Shown piece by piece: positions 51,236-60,465 of a stretch of DNA of 64,000 nucleotides. The stretch is from contig JAAEPF010000024.1 of the NCBI GenBank assembly GCA_024222295.1, positions 1-64,000 of the forward strand, read 5' to 3'. The notes beneath the pieces are model-generated. The model made no database searches and was not told the DNA's origin. It saw nothing but the letters and a program-made list of their open reading frames with translations. Source of the DNA: Actinomycetes bacterium (GTDB lineage Bacteria; Actinomycetota; Acidimicrobiia; Acidimicrobiales; Microtrichaceae). Positions within the stretch are counted from its first letter, which is position 1. The number at the start of each line of letters is the position of its first letter. Both the position numbers and the translations under genes were made by a program.

Positions 51236-52375
51236 TCAGGGGACGATCCGGCCGAGCATCACCTCGGTTGTGAACCAGATGGTCCCACCCAGGCCGACGA
51301 CCGCCACGGCGACCTGCCGACCGTTGGAGCGGGCCCACTGTGCGAGCGCGATGGCGAACGGTGCGGCGACCACACAGTAGCGGCCCACCGAGTCCATGTT
51401 GTTGCCGCCGACCGCCACCAGCCACGTGGCCGCCATGAATGCCAGCCACGACAGCGGCTGGTGCCGTCGCACGGCAATCACGAACAGGGCCAGGAAGCCG
51501 AGTGCGAACGCCACGTTGTACACGTCGTGCAGGCTGCCCTGGGTGAAGTCCCAGAACGCCTGGCCGATCCGGGTGACCGGATCGCGGAACCCGTCGCGCA
51601 ACTGGCGCTGGATCGTGAATGCCTCGAATACGTCGCCCGTGCGGCGTGACACCACCCACATGGCGGTGGCGAGGCCCGCGACGGGCGCCACCGTGGCGGC
51701 CGCCCACGCGGCGACACGGGACGGCTCGCGGCGATCGGTCGAGCGCCACCAGCGCCACGCCTCGATGGCCACCGGCACTGCGAGCAACACACCCTGCGGG
51801 CGCAGCAGGCCGGCAGCCAGCCCGAGGGCCGCAGCCCAGCCGGGAGAACCCCGGTGCAACGCCAGCAGGCACAGCGCAACCATGAGCATCATGAGTGACT
51901 CGGTGTAGGCGAACGCCATCACGTTGGCCGCAGGGATCACCGCCACCATCCACGCCGCGCGCACCCCGACTGTCGAGTCGCCCGTCACCTCGGAGGCGAG
52001 GCGCCAGAGCATCACACCTGCGGCTAGGGCAGCGGCGTTGGCGATGAGCAGCAGTGCCAGGTCCGCGTTGCCGAACATGAGCGGTTCGAGCGCCCGCGCC
52101 AGCGCCGGGTAGCCCGGGAAGAACCGGACCGCATCGGTCGGTACCTCTGGCCCCGCGTACCAGCCCTCCGTTATGACCCGGTAGAACGTGCCGTCCCATG
52201 TCAGCAGTCCTTCGTCGAGGTGCAGTCGGCCGTCGGGCATGTCGACCCGCCCCGACAGCAGATGTGCCGAAACGAACCCGGCGGCGACAGCCAGGCGGGC
52301 TGCCACCCAGCCGATTGCCGCGGCGGCGAGTCCCTCTGACCAGCGCAAGGGGGTGCCCGGCGCCGTTGCGGTCAC
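51236..52375 (-). CDS. PIG-V-like mannosyltransferase, polytopic GT-C enzyme
   Basis: This 379-residue multi-pass membrane protein has the motif W-D-G-T-F-Y-R-V-I-T-E-G-W-Y near residue 65, close to the W-D-x-x-W-Y of PIG-V/GT-C enzymes that use polyprenyl-phosphate sugars on the outer face of the membrane. GTG 52375 overlaps the TGA of the upstream gene (GTGA), which fixes the start; the long upstream frame is a shadow. It is the last gene of the glycosyltransferase operon. Confidence 0.82.
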   Translation of the reverse strand: MTATAPGTPLRWSEGLAAAAIGWVAARLAVAAGFVSAHLLSGRVDMPDGRLHLDEGLLTWDGTFYRVITEGWYAGPEVPTDAVRFFPGYPALARALEPLMFGNADLALLLIANAAALAAGVMLWRLASEVTGDSTVGVRAAWMVAVIPAANVMAFAYTESLMMLMVALCLLALHRGSPGWAAALGLAAGLLRPQGVLLAVPVAIEAWRWWRSTDRREPSRVAAWAAATVAPVAGLATAMWVVSRRTGDVFEAFTIQRQLRDGFRDPVTRIGQAFWDFTQGSLHDVYNVAFALGFLALFVIAVRRHQPLSWLAFMAATWLVAVGGNNMDSVGRYCVVAAPFAIALAQWARSNGRQVAVAVVGLGGTIWFTTEVMLGRIVP

Positions 52376-54000
52376 CCCGGGGGTCTGCTCACCCACAGGC
52401 CCATGCTCTCGAAGTGGTTGTCTGCGTCGGCTGCCACGAGTACCTCGGGCGACCCACCCGAGGCTCCGATCTCTGCAACTAGGGCCTCGCACTTGCCCTC
52501 GAACGTCAGGTAGCCGGTGTTTGCCACCACGTAGACCGTCGTGTCGGGTCCACGCCGTGCAGCAACCTCCGCCGCGAAGGCGGAGGGGTCGGAGGCCTCG
52601 TTGCGCTCCCCGTAGCCGACCCAGTCGACGAACCGGGGATCGCTGTCGATCACCGGGTACGGGTAGACGGGTACGTCGATTCCCCGGGTGGCCAGCGCGC
52701 GGCTGGTGGCAGGGCCCAGCTGGTCGGGGCAAGCCACGACTGCGATGTCACCAGCGGATGCGCCCGCCGCGACCTCGGCCTCGATCGCGTCGGCCACCAT
52801 GTCGGCCTGCGTGCGATCGGTCACGACCTCGACGGCCGACCCGACGACGAACGCCGCACAGACCAGCGCGGTCGCCAGCGACGTTGCGCGGCTGGTGCGC
52901 AGCATGGCGATGCCGCCGGCCACTGCCAGCGCAAACAACGGCGCGACCACCGCCGAGTAGCGGCTGGCATAGGTGGACGACGACGCGGCACTGGCTGCCC
53001 AGCCGATACCGAGCGTGGCGAGCAGCACCGTGACCTCAGTGAGCACCCGGATCTGCGGCACCGCCGTGAGCTCGATCACCTCGCGGCCAGCACGCAGCCT
53101 CAGTACACCGAACAGCGCGACGGCGATCACTGTGAACAGCACATATGAAACGACCTGGAGTTCGCCGAAGCCACCGCCCACGAAGTCCGTGATGGTGACC
53201 ACGAGGATCGTGGCGGGCCTGAAGACCTCACCCCACGGGGTGCCGGTGTTGTCGGCCTGGAACAGCATCGCCGGTATCCACGGCACGAACAGGAGCACCC
53301 CGGCGGCCAGCGACCCCAGCGCCAGCCAGGCACGGCGCCGTCGGTCTGGTGACACGGCGCGCACCAGCGACACGATGACCACCACGGCTGTGGCAGCCCC
53401 CAGCCACAGGGCCCAGTAGTGGCTGTAGAGCAGTGCGGCGGTCACGAGGGCGAGACCGATTGCACTCGGTATCGCGGACGGCAGCGGCTTGTCGGTGCGC
53501 CGTGGTTCGCCGACCAGGTTGTCGAGCAGCAGGTACCCACCGAGCACGAGGGTGGACACCAGCGCGTACATGCGGGTCTCGCTGCCGTAGCGAACAGCGA
53601 ACGGCAACAGCGACCACGTCGATGCTGCAATCAACCCGACCCGGGTGCCGCCGAGGCCGGTTGCACCCCTCCGCCAGCCGAGACGGCGCCCCGCCAGGTA
53701 GGCCAGTGGAATGCCCGCGGCCGAGATCAGCGCCGAGAGGGCCCGCACCCACCAGTCGGACTCGCCGAGCTTCAGCCATCCATGCAGCAGGAAGTAGTAC
53801 AGCGGCGGGTGGCCGTCGCGCCGCAGTGCTTCGGGAATGTCGCCGAGTTGTAGTGACGAGATGTGGACCGAGAGCGCTTCATCGAGCCACAGCGCACTGC
53901 GCGGCAGGAGCCGCAGCACCATGCCGACCACGCCGGCCGCCACGGTGAGTGCCACGAGCGCCCGGGTGACCCGGGGCGTGCTGACCGTCGTGGGGCTCAA
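52372..54000 (-). CDS. GT39-like polytopic glycosyltransferase
   Basis: This 542-residue multi-pass membrane enzyme has the GT-C signature L-W-L-D-E-A-L-S-V-H in the first loop and R-R-D-G-H-P-P-L-Y-Y-F-L-L-H-G-W, typical of PMT/ArnT-like transferases. A soluble C-terminal domain extends from about residue 400. It should transfer a sugar from polyprenyl phosphate to a surface glycan or glycolipid. The start is TTG at 54000, overlapping the preceding stop (TTGA). The 4-base overlaps at both ends support this rare start. Confidence 0.86.
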   Translation of the reverse strand: MSPTTVSTPRVTRALVALTVAAGVVGMVLRLLPRSALWLDEALSVHISSLQLGDIPEALRRDGHPPLYYFLLHGWLKLGESDWWVRALSALISAAGIPLAYLAGRRLGWRRGATGLGGTRVGLIAASTWSLLPFAVRYGSETRMYALVSTLVLGGYLLLDNLVGEPRRTDKPLPSAIPSAIGLALVTAALLYSHYWALWLGAATAVVVIVSLVRAVSPDRRRRAWLALGSLAAGVLLFVPWIPAMLFQADNTGTPWGEVFRPATILVVTITDFVGGGFGELQVVSYVLFTVIAVALFGVLRLRAGREVIELTAVPQIRVLTEVTVLLATLGIGWAASAASSSTYASRYSAVVAPLFALAVAGGIAMLRTSRATSLATALVCAAFVVGSAVEVVTDRTQADMVADAIEAEVAAGASAGDIAVVACPDQLGPATSRALATRGIDVPVYPYPVIDSDPRFVDWVGYGERNEASDPSAFAAEVAARRGPDTTVYVVANTGYLTFEGKCEALVAEIGASGGSPEVLVAADADNHFESMGLWVSRPPG

Positions 54001-55328
54001 GCCGATCCGCCTGTCATGCGCCCGGGCATCGGGGGCGGTTCAGTAGCCAGCCGCTGCAGTGCCGCGCCGACCACGACGGCGGTGTCGTCCCAACGGGGCG
54101 CCACGTACGTGGAGGCCTTCTGCTGAAGGTCGTTGTGGTGGTCGTCGTCCATCAAGTGCCGTTCGATGGCCACACACAGGCCGTCGAGGTCATCGGGGTC
54201 GATCGTCTCCACGTGGTCGCCGCCGGCCTCCGAGAGGGCGCCGCCGGTCGAGCTGATCGTCGGGCTTCCGTATCCGAGTGCTTCCATCACGGGCACGCCG
54301 AGTCCCTCGTAGCGCGACGGCGCAACAGTCAGGAACGCGTGGCGGTACAGCCAGGCGAGCTGACCGTCGGAGACCGCATCGGGCCACACCAGCCGCCCAC
54401 CGAAGTCCGGGTGGGTGCGGATCGACTCGGCCAGCTCGTCGACCATCCAGCCCTGACGTCCCACGAGCACGAGTCCGAGGTCTTCGTGGCGCAGGCGCAG
54501 CCGGTCGAAGGCATCGAGTACCAGCTTCTGGTTCTTGCGTGGCTCGAGTGTGCCCACGACGAGCATGTAGCGGCCCACCTCGGGTGGCATGTGCACCGGC
54601 TCTGGCGTCGCGTCGGGCAGGTCGGCACCCAGTGGCACAACAACGGTGGGCAGCTCACGGGCGATGCCGCGGCGCCGGGCCACTTCCCGAAGATCGGCCT
54701 CGGTGTTGTGCGAGATGCAGAGGAACAGACCGCTGTGCTCGAGGTGTGCCTGCAGCCAGTCGCCGAACACCTCGCGCTGGTGGCCGTCGAACCAGTCGGG
54801 ATGTATCTCGGGCATCACATCGGCCACCAGGACCGCCGAGTGGATGCCCTCGGCCTGCAGCCGCGCGAGCAGTTCCGGACGCGGGTCGGGGTCATTCCAT
54901 GCGGGCTCCAGGTCGAGCCACACCGAGCCCATCGGCAGTATCCCGAGATCGAGTGCTCGCACGGACGGCGATGTCATCAGTCGGCGCCGTTGGTTGGCTG
55001 CAGCGGCACGGGCACGACCCACGACACGCAGGCCCACAGTGGCCCTCACGAGCGGGGACAGGGGCCCGAAGCGGTCGGCGCGCCGGGAATTGGAGCCACC
55101 TGCAGGGTGGTGGGCGAGCTGCTCGCGCTCGCTGTCGGTCAGCCTCCGGTGCCCGTTGCGGCCCTTGGCCACCACCGGCACCACCTCGACCGGCGCATCG
55201 GGGTCGTCGAGTCCTGCGAGCACGTTCCGCACGAGTCGCTCGTAGCCCGCGGTGAAACGGGCGGCCAGCGTCGTGGTCACCTCCACGTACACCTGCGCAC
55301 GTGCTCCGCTCGCCGTCTGCTGTGTCAA
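53997..55328 (-). CDS. GT4-family glycosyltransferase
   Basis: This 443-residue GT-B-fold enzyme has a C-terminal nucleotide-sugar domain with G-T-L-E-P-R-K-N, and P-S-R-Y-E-G-L-G-V-P-V-M-E-A-L-G-Y-G-S-P as the E-x7-E-type site. The Rossmann-like N-half is longer than usual, with a basic linker. It is cytosolic or peripheral. The TTG start at 55328 overlaps the upstream TGA (TTGA) in the same manner as the other operon members. Confidence 0.88.
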   Translation of the reverse strand: MTQQTASGARAQVYVEVTTTLAARFTAGYERLVRNVLAGLDDPDAPVEVVPVVAKGRNGHRRLTDSEREQLAHHPAGGSNSRRADRFGPLSPLVRATVGLRVVGRARAAAANQRRRLMTSPSVRALDLGILPMGSVWLDLEPAWNDPDPRPELLARLQAEGIHSAVLVADVMPEIHPDWFDGHQREVFGDWLQAHLEHSGLFLCISHNTEADLREVARRRGIARELPTVVVPLGADLPDATPEPVHMPPEVGRYMLVVGTLEPRKNQKLVLDAFDRLRLRHEDLGLVLVGRQGWMVDELAESIRTHPDFGGRLVWPDAVSDGQLAWLYRHAFLTVAPSRYEGLGVPVMEALGYGSPTISSTGGALSEAGGDHVETIDPDDLDGLCVAIERHLMDDDHHNDLQQKASTYVAPRWDDTAVVVGAALQRLATEPPPMPGRMTGGSA

Positions 55329-57760
55329 TCCACGCCCTCTCGCTGTGCGATCGCATCGCCCACGAGAGCCGAGAAGTTCTTCGCGATGACGGACCAGTCG
55401 AACTCGTTCTCCACCAACTCGCGGGCTGCCTTCACCCTGCCATCCGTGTCTCCCCGATGCGACTCGGCCAGAATCGTCCGCAACGCGGGCGCGAAACGGT
55501 CGACCGTGGCCATCATGGCGACGTTGTCAGGATCGGCGATGCCACGAAGGCCGGTGGGGGTGGACAGCACCGGGAGTCCGGCCGCGAAGTAGGTGAGGAC
55601 CTTCAGGTTGGACCCACCACCGGTTCGCATCGGGTTGAGTGCCACGTCGGCACCGCCCAACAACTCGCCGAGCCGCTCGTCGGTGACCGCTCCCAGAAGG
55701 CGCACGTTGTCGGGCGCCTCGTGGCTGTCGAGTTGGTCGCTGTGCTCACCGGCAAGGGCGAACACCACGTCGCCGAACTGCGGCGCGATCTGCAGGATCT
55801 CTCGGGCGGCGTCGACGTTGGGTCCATGTGCCGAACCGACGAAGAGGGCGATCCTCGCGGACTCCGGGGCATCGAGCGACACCCGCAGGCCCGCAGCGTT
55901 GTCTGCTCGTGCGAGGGCATCGGTGAACGCCACGTCGTCGGAGGCCACTCCGTTGGGAACGACAACGGTGCGGCCAGGCCCGAGACCGTGGTCGGCTTCG
56001 AGTGATCGGGCGTCCTCTGCGGTGGTTGTCACCACGAGGACCGCCCGCGTGGCAGCGGCTCCCTCGGCTTCGGCCACCCGGTCCAGCATCCATTGGCCCG
56101 CCTCGTCGTCGGGCAGCATCTGTGCCTTCAGGGAGCGCTCGTGGTTGTGGTCGTCCAGGATCAGTGGCAGGCCCGGCGCCAGTTCCAGTACAGCTGGTGC
56201 CAGGTACGGCTGCACGGCCACCGCGGCGTCCGCACCCCGCAGGGCCGATCCGAGGGCTTGCACCAGTTCCGGAGTGCTGGTCCACAGCACCGAAGCGGCG
56301 ATGTCGGTGATCGCAACATTGGCGGTGAGGCGGCGCAGCCGCCGCTCGGCGGCGCCATGGCGTGCCGACGGCTCCACGGTGACTTCGGAGAGGCCGTCGG
56401 CGACTGTCGATTCGTGGCCCCGGCCGTGGGGCGCGATCGCGACCACGTGCACGTCCCAGCCATCGTCGGAGAGGCCGCCGAGTAGGTTGCGCGCGCGTTC
56501 GGGCCCGCCGCCCGGCCAGTCGGCGATCGGGTAGGTGCTGACCGCAACGAGCCGCCCGCGCCGCCCCGGGGGCAGCTTCACCGGCGCTGCAGGCGCGATC
56601 AGTTCCTTGATCGCTTCGGGCCAGGAATGGCGCGCAGCCGTGGCAGAACCCGCCTCGCCGAGCGCGGCAGCCCGGGCTGGGTCCGCCACGAGTGCCGACA
56701 TGGCCTCGGCCAGAGCTTCCGGCTCGGGTTCTACCACGAGGGCGTCGACATCGTCGGTGGCGAGACCGGCAGGCCCGCCCGAGTCGTTGGTGGTGATGAC
56801 GGCACGCCCAGCCTGCATGGCCTCGATGGCCACGTATCCGAAGTCCTCGTGCAGGGGTGGCACCACGACGGCTGCACAATCCGCGTAGGCCTCGGCGAGC
56901 TGTGCGTCGTTGACGCGGCCGCGGAATCGGATGCGGTCGTCGGATGCTGCGCGTTGTTCGAGTTCCTGGCGCTGGGGTCCGTCGCCGCAGATCGTGAGCG
57001 TTGCGGACGGGTCGGCCACGCGCTTGAAGGCGTCGATGACCAGATCGACGCGCTTGGGCCCATCGAGTCGCCCGACCGACAGCAGGCCCGCACCGGGAGC
57101 GGTGCTCGTCGGTTGGGGCAGGCAGGACGGCGGCACTATCACCTCGGGGTGCAATCCCGCAGGGAAGTAGCCGGGGCGCGAGGCGACGATGTCCGAGATG
57201 GCGAAGTGGCGCTTCACCCGCGCCGGGTTGAGCGCCCATGCGTCCAGCATCCTCACCACTGATGCCGCCAGCCGGGAGGGCAACACCAGCGGACCGAAGG
57301 GGTCGGTTGCCGATGGGCCGAGACGGTCGGCGGCCTCGCGGACCAGGTCGATCACATCGAGGGGGTCGGTCCAGCTGGCTCCTTCGGACACAACGCCCGC
57401 CAGCAGGTCCAGTTCCTCGATCTCGGGCAGCCGCTCGGCCTCATGTGCCGCCGGATTGAACGTGTCGTAGAGGCCGCGCAGCGGGTGCAGCATCCAGACC
57501 ACATGATTGGGGTGCTGCACCATCCAGGCCGGGTACTTGCCGGTGATCACGAGATCCACGTGCGACAGGTCGAGCAGGCGGAACGCCTCGTAGCCGTCGA
57601 CCAGGTCGACCAAGGTGTGTTCGCGCACCGGGAGTTTCACGAGGTCGGCGGCGATGCCGGCGTCCTCCAGTGAGGCGCGCAGCGTTTCCCAGTGCCGTTC
57701 GGCGCCCCCCGGGCGCAACGGAACCGGGCTCGGAGCCACGATGGCAGCGGTGCGGATCAC
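55325..57760 (-). CDS. Double GT4-type glycosyltransferase fusion
   Basis: This 811-residue protein holds two complete GT-B units. Unit 1 (about 1-380) has G-R-L-D-G-P-K-R-V-D-L and H-E-D-F-G-Y-V-A-I-E-A-M-Q-A-G-R-A-V. Unit 2 (about 385-811) begins with A-V-S-T-Y-P-I-A-D-W-P-G-G-G-P-E-R-A and has P-M-R-T-G-G-G-S-N-L-K-V-L-T-Y-F-A-A-G-L-P-V. Such pairs add two sugars in sequence, or one unit is structural. GTG 57760 overlaps the small basic ORF stop (GTGA). Confidence 0.88.
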   Translation of the reverse strand: MIRTAAIVAPSPVPLRPGGAERHWETLRASLEDAGIAADLVKLPVREHTLVDLVDGYEAFRLLDLSHVDLVITGKYPAWMVQHPNHVVWMLHPLRGLYDTFNPAAHEAERLPEIEELDLLAGVVSEGASWTDPLDVIDLVREAADRLGPSATDPFGPLVLPSRLAASVVRMLDAWALNPARVKRHFAISDIVASRPGYFPAGLHPEVIVPPSCLPQPTSTAPGAGLLSVGRLDGPKRVDLVIDAFKRVADPSATLTICGDGPQRQELEQRAASDDRIRFRGRVNDAQLAEAYADCAAVVVPPLHEDFGYVAIEAMQAGRAVITTNDSGGPAGLATDDVDALVVEPEPEALAEAMSALVADPARAAALGEAGSATAARHSWPEAIKELIAPAAPVKLPPGRRGRLVAVSTYPIADWPGGGPERARNLLGGLSDDGWDVHVVAIAPHGRGHESTVADGLSEVTVEPSARHGAAERRLRRLTANVAITDIAASVLWTSTPELVQALGSALRGADAAVAVQPYLAPAVLELAPGLPLILDDHNHERSLKAQMLPDDEAGQWMLDRVAEAEGAAATRAVLVVTTTAEDARSLEADHGLGPGRTVVVPNGVASDDVAFTDALARADNAAGLRVSLDAPESARIALFVGSAHGPNVDAAREILQIAPQFGDVVFALAGEHSDQLDSHEAPDNVRLLGAVTDERLGELLGGADVALNPMRTGGGSNLKVLTYFAAGLPVLSTPTGLRGIADPDNVAMMATVDRFAPALRTILAESHRGDTDGRVKAARELVENEFDWSVIAKNFSALVGDAIAQREGVD

Positions 57761-57993
57761 CGTGTCACCCCGCGCCTGCGCGCACGGTTCACCCTGGTTG
57801 CGACCGACTCACCCAGACCCGATCCTGCGGTCGTGTCGCGGGCCTTGTCGACGATGCGGTCCATCTCGGCGGCCACCGAACCGGTGCGCATCCTTGCCCG
57901 CGCCCGCAGCAGGCTACGGTGCGTCGAGCGCACCCAACGTGCCGGTGAGGCGTCGGCGGTGGCCAGCCAGTGCTTCAGGTCGGCGCGGATCAT
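57757..57993 (-). CDS. Small basic protein of unknown function in glycosyltransferase operon
   Basis: This 78-residue ORF was kept because it joins its neighbours by 4-base overlaps on both sides: its ATG overlaps the aminotransferase TGA (ATGA) and its TGA overlaps the double glycosyltransferase GTG (GTGA). It contains 16 Arg and 2 Lys against 7 acidic residues, with probable helices at 1-35 and 40-72 and no signal peptide. I recognise no family. It might be a membrane- or enzyme-binding partner of the transferases. Confidence 0.65.
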   Translation of the reverse strand: MIRADLKHWLATADASPARWVRSTHRSLLRARARMRTGSVAAEMDRIVDKARDTTAGSGLGESVATRVNRARRRGVTR

Positions 57994-59165
57994 GAGGCTG
58001 CCCGGTCGCCGTGTGCGCCAAGCCATTCGCCCAGGCGCTGCGCGGCCTCGGTGATCTCTGCGCCGTCACCGGCGACGGAGAACCGAACGAAGCGCCCGCC
58101 GCGCTGTGAGTCGAAGTCGGTGCCAGGCGTGGCTGCCACACCTATGTCGCCGAGCCACGCATTGCACAGGGTGCTCGATTCACCCCAGCCGCCGAGGTCC
58201 GCCCACACGTAGAAGGCGCCGTCGGCGGGGGCGATGTCGGCCACTCCCGCAGAGACCAGGGCGTCTATCAGCACGCTGCGGTTGGCGGCGTAGGAACCCG
58301 CATGGGAATCAAGTTCGTCGGTTGCGCCGAACGCTGCAACCGCCGCGCTCTGGGACAGCGCGTTGGGGCTCAGGTACAGGTTCTGCGACAGGCGTTCCAC
58401 CGACCTGACCAGGCTGTTCGGAAGCACCATCCAGCCGAGCCTCCAACCGGTCATGCAGAAGTACTTGGAGAAGCTCTGCACGACCACGGCATCGGTTCCG
58501 GCGGCGGCGGTGGTGAGCCGGGTGGTGCTCGTGCCGTGGTAGATCTCGTCGACCACCAGCGTCGTGTCATTGGCAGAGCACCAGCTGCCGAGCTCTGCGA
58601 GGGCCGCTTCGTCGAGCGCAGTGCCGGTGGGGTTCGACGGACTCGCCACGATGAGGGCGTTGAGCGGGCCGCGGACCGCGGCGTCGAGTAGTTCGACCGT
58701 GGGCCTGTAGCTGGTGGAGGCGTCGAGATGGATGGTTGTGACCTCGACGCCGAGGGCGTCCGCGATGTTGGCGTAGCACGGGTACCCGGGCTCGAAGACC
58801 GCCACCCTGTCGCCGGGATCGCACATCGCCAGCAGCAACAGCACGAAGCCGGCGGACGCTCCGCTGGTCACAGCGATGCGTTCGGAGCCCACGGCCACGC
58901 CGTAGCGCTGCGAGTAGAACCGCGAGATCGCATCGCGCAGCTCGGCGGTGCCAATGGCATCTGAGTAGCCCAGTGGTCCGCCGAGAGCTTCCCGGGCGGC
59001 ATCGAGCACCGGGGCAGGAGCGGGCGCCGAGGGCTGGCCGACCTCCAGGTGGCAAGTCGCGGGAGACACCCCCGCGCGGTCGCGCTCGCGCGCGGCGCTC
59101 ACTATGTCCATCACCTCGAACGCGGACATCCGCGTCGAGCGTTGTGAGGCACGGGGCGCGACCAT
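57990..59165 (-). CDS. Class I/II PLP aminotransferase
   Basis: This 391-residue fold-type I aminotransferase has the PLP Lys in S-F-S-K-Y-F-C-M-T-G-W-R-L-G-W, N-P-T-G-T in the substrate region, D-E-I-Y-H-G, and a final Arg in G-G-R-F-V-R-F-S. It is closest to aspartate/alanine-type enzymes. The substrate is unknown. A GTG codon precedes the ATG; ATG 59165 is preferred because TACGAT ends 7 nt upstream. It heads the six-gene operon, which could supply an amino-sugar or amino-acid unit to the glycan. Confidence 0.88.
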   Translation of the reverse strand: MVAPRASQRSTRMSAFEVMDIVSAARERDRAGVSPATCHLEVGQPSAPAPAPVLDAAREALGGPLGYSDAIGTAELRDAISRFYSQRYGVAVGSERIAVTSGASAGFVLLLLAMCDPGDRVAVFEPGYPCYANIADALGVEVTTIHLDASTSYRPTVELLDAAVRGPLNALIVASPSNPTGTALDEAALAELGSWCSANDTTLVVDEIYHGTSTTRLTTAAAGTDAVVVQSFSKYFCMTGWRLGWMVLPNSLVRSVERLSQNLYLSPNALSQSAAVAAFGATDELDSHAGSYAANRSVLIDALVSAGVADIAPADGAFYVWADLGGWGESSTLCNAWLGDIGVAATPGTDFDSQRGGRFVRFSVAGDGAEITEAAQRLGEWLGAHGDRAAS

Positions 59166-59172
59166 CACGCCA

Positions 59173-59178
59173 ATCGTA
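59173..59178 (-). promoter_or_regulatory. Putative -10 element of the glycosyltransferase operon
   Basis: TACGAT on the minus strand ends 7 nt before the ATG at 59165. No other promoter-like gap exists inside the operon, where all junctions overlap. Confidence 0.45.
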
Positions 59179-59259
59179 GGTCTGCGGTCAGTGGTGTTCC
59201 CGCTTGGTGCTTCGGCCGATGGCGAGCCGGTCTTGAGCCGAATCGCGTGCTGGAGTGCG

Positions 59260-60465
59260 TCAGCGCGTCAGCAGCACGCTGCTGCCGTGTCCGAACAGGC
59301 CCTGGTTGGCGGTGATGCCCACCTTCGGGGGCTCGCCGGCGTCGTCGAGTGCCTGGCGTCCCTCGGCGCGGCCCTGCAGCTGCCAGGCGATCTCGCACAC
59401 CTGGGCGATCGCCTGCGCGGGCACTGCCTCGCCGAAGCAGGCGAGTCCTCCCGACGGGTTGACCGGCAGCCGGCCGCCGAGCGTCGTCACGTCGTCGCGC
59501 AGCAGCTTCTCCGCTTCACCGGGGCCACAGAATCCGAGGTCCTCATACCAGTCGAGCTCAAGGGCGGTGGAGAGGTCGTACACCTCTGCCACGCCTACGT
59601 CCTCGGGGCCGATGCCGGCCTGTTCGTAGGCGGCGTCGCCGATCGCCTGCTTGAAGGTGCGGTCGGGGGCGGGGATGCCTGCCGCCGAGTCGGTGGCGAA
59701 CTCGGGCATCTCGATGATCGTGTTGGGGAACGTCGGTGTGACCGTGGAGATCGCAGCCACACGCACCGAAGGGTCGCCCCTGAGGTGCTTGCGGGCATAG
59801 TCCATCGAGGTGAGCACGATCGCCGCGCCGCCATCGGAGGTGGCGCAGATGTCGAGCAGCCGCAGCGGTGAGGCGACCAGCGGCGACTTCTCGACGTCGG
59901 CTGCAGTGACCTCCTTGCGGTACCGGGCGTTGGGGTTGTTGAGGCCGTGGCGGGCGTTCTTGATCTTGACCGCTGCGAAGTCGTCCTGGGTGGCGCCGTA
60001 GAGGTCCATGCGGCGTCGCGCGTACATGGCGAAGTACGTGGGGTTGGACGCACCCAGCACGTGGAAGCGCAGCCAGTCCGGGTCGTCCTTTCGCTCGCCC
60101 GAGTTGGGCTTCAGGAAGCCCTTGGGTGTGGTGTCGGCACCGACGACGAGTGCAACGTCGCACATCCCGGACAGGATGCGTTGGCGGGCCGCTTCGAGGG
60201 CCATGGCGCCTGACGCACAGGCGCCATAGGCGCTGGTTACCGGTATGCCTGTCCAGCCGAGTGCCTGGGCGAAGGTGGCACCGGCGACGTAGCCGGGGTA
60301 GCCGTTGCGCATCGTGTCCGCGCCGGCCACGAAGCCGACGTCGTTCCAGTCGATGCCCGCGTCGTTGAGGGCGTCGCGGGCGGCCGCGACGCCGTACTCC
60401 ACGAAGTTGCGTCCCCACTTGCCCCACGGGTGCATGCCGACCCCGAGAACTGCGACCTGTTCCAT
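59260..60465 (-). CDS. Ltp-like thiolase-fold protein (lipid-transfer protein)
   Basis: This 401-residue thiolase-superfamily protein of the SCP-x/Ltp branch keeps a Cys in G-A-C-A-S-G-A-M-A. The usual G-H-P motif is A-C-F-G-E-A and the last motif is N-Q-G-L-F-G-H-G-S-S instead of C-x-G. It also contains E-V-Y-D-L-S and W-Y-E-D-L-G-F-C-G-P-G-E-A, much as in mycobacterial Ltp2-type retro-aldolases, so carbon-carbon cleavage of a side-chain or ring intermediate is more likely than true thiolysis. The ATG at 60465 overlaps the OB-fold gene stop (TGATG). Confidence 0.85.
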   Translation of the reverse strand: MEQVAVLGVGMHPWGKWGRNFVEYGVAAARDALNDAGIDWNDVGFVAGADTMRNGYPGYVAGATFAQALGWTGIPVTSAYGACASGAMALEAARQRILSGMCDVALVVGADTTPKGFLKPNSGERKDDPDWLRFHVLGASNPTYFAMYARRRMDLYGATQDDFAAVKIKNARHGLNNPNARYRKEVTAADVEKSPLVASPLRLLDICATSDGGAAIVLTSMDYARKHLRGDPSVRVAAISTVTPTFPNTIIEMPEFATDSAAGIPAPDRTFKQAIGDAAYEQAGIGPEDVGVAEVYDLSTALELDWYEDLGFCGPGEAEKLLRDDVTTLGGRLPVNPSGGLACFGEAVPAQAIAQVCEIAWQLQGRAEGRQALDDAGEPPKVGITANQGLFGHGSSVLLTR

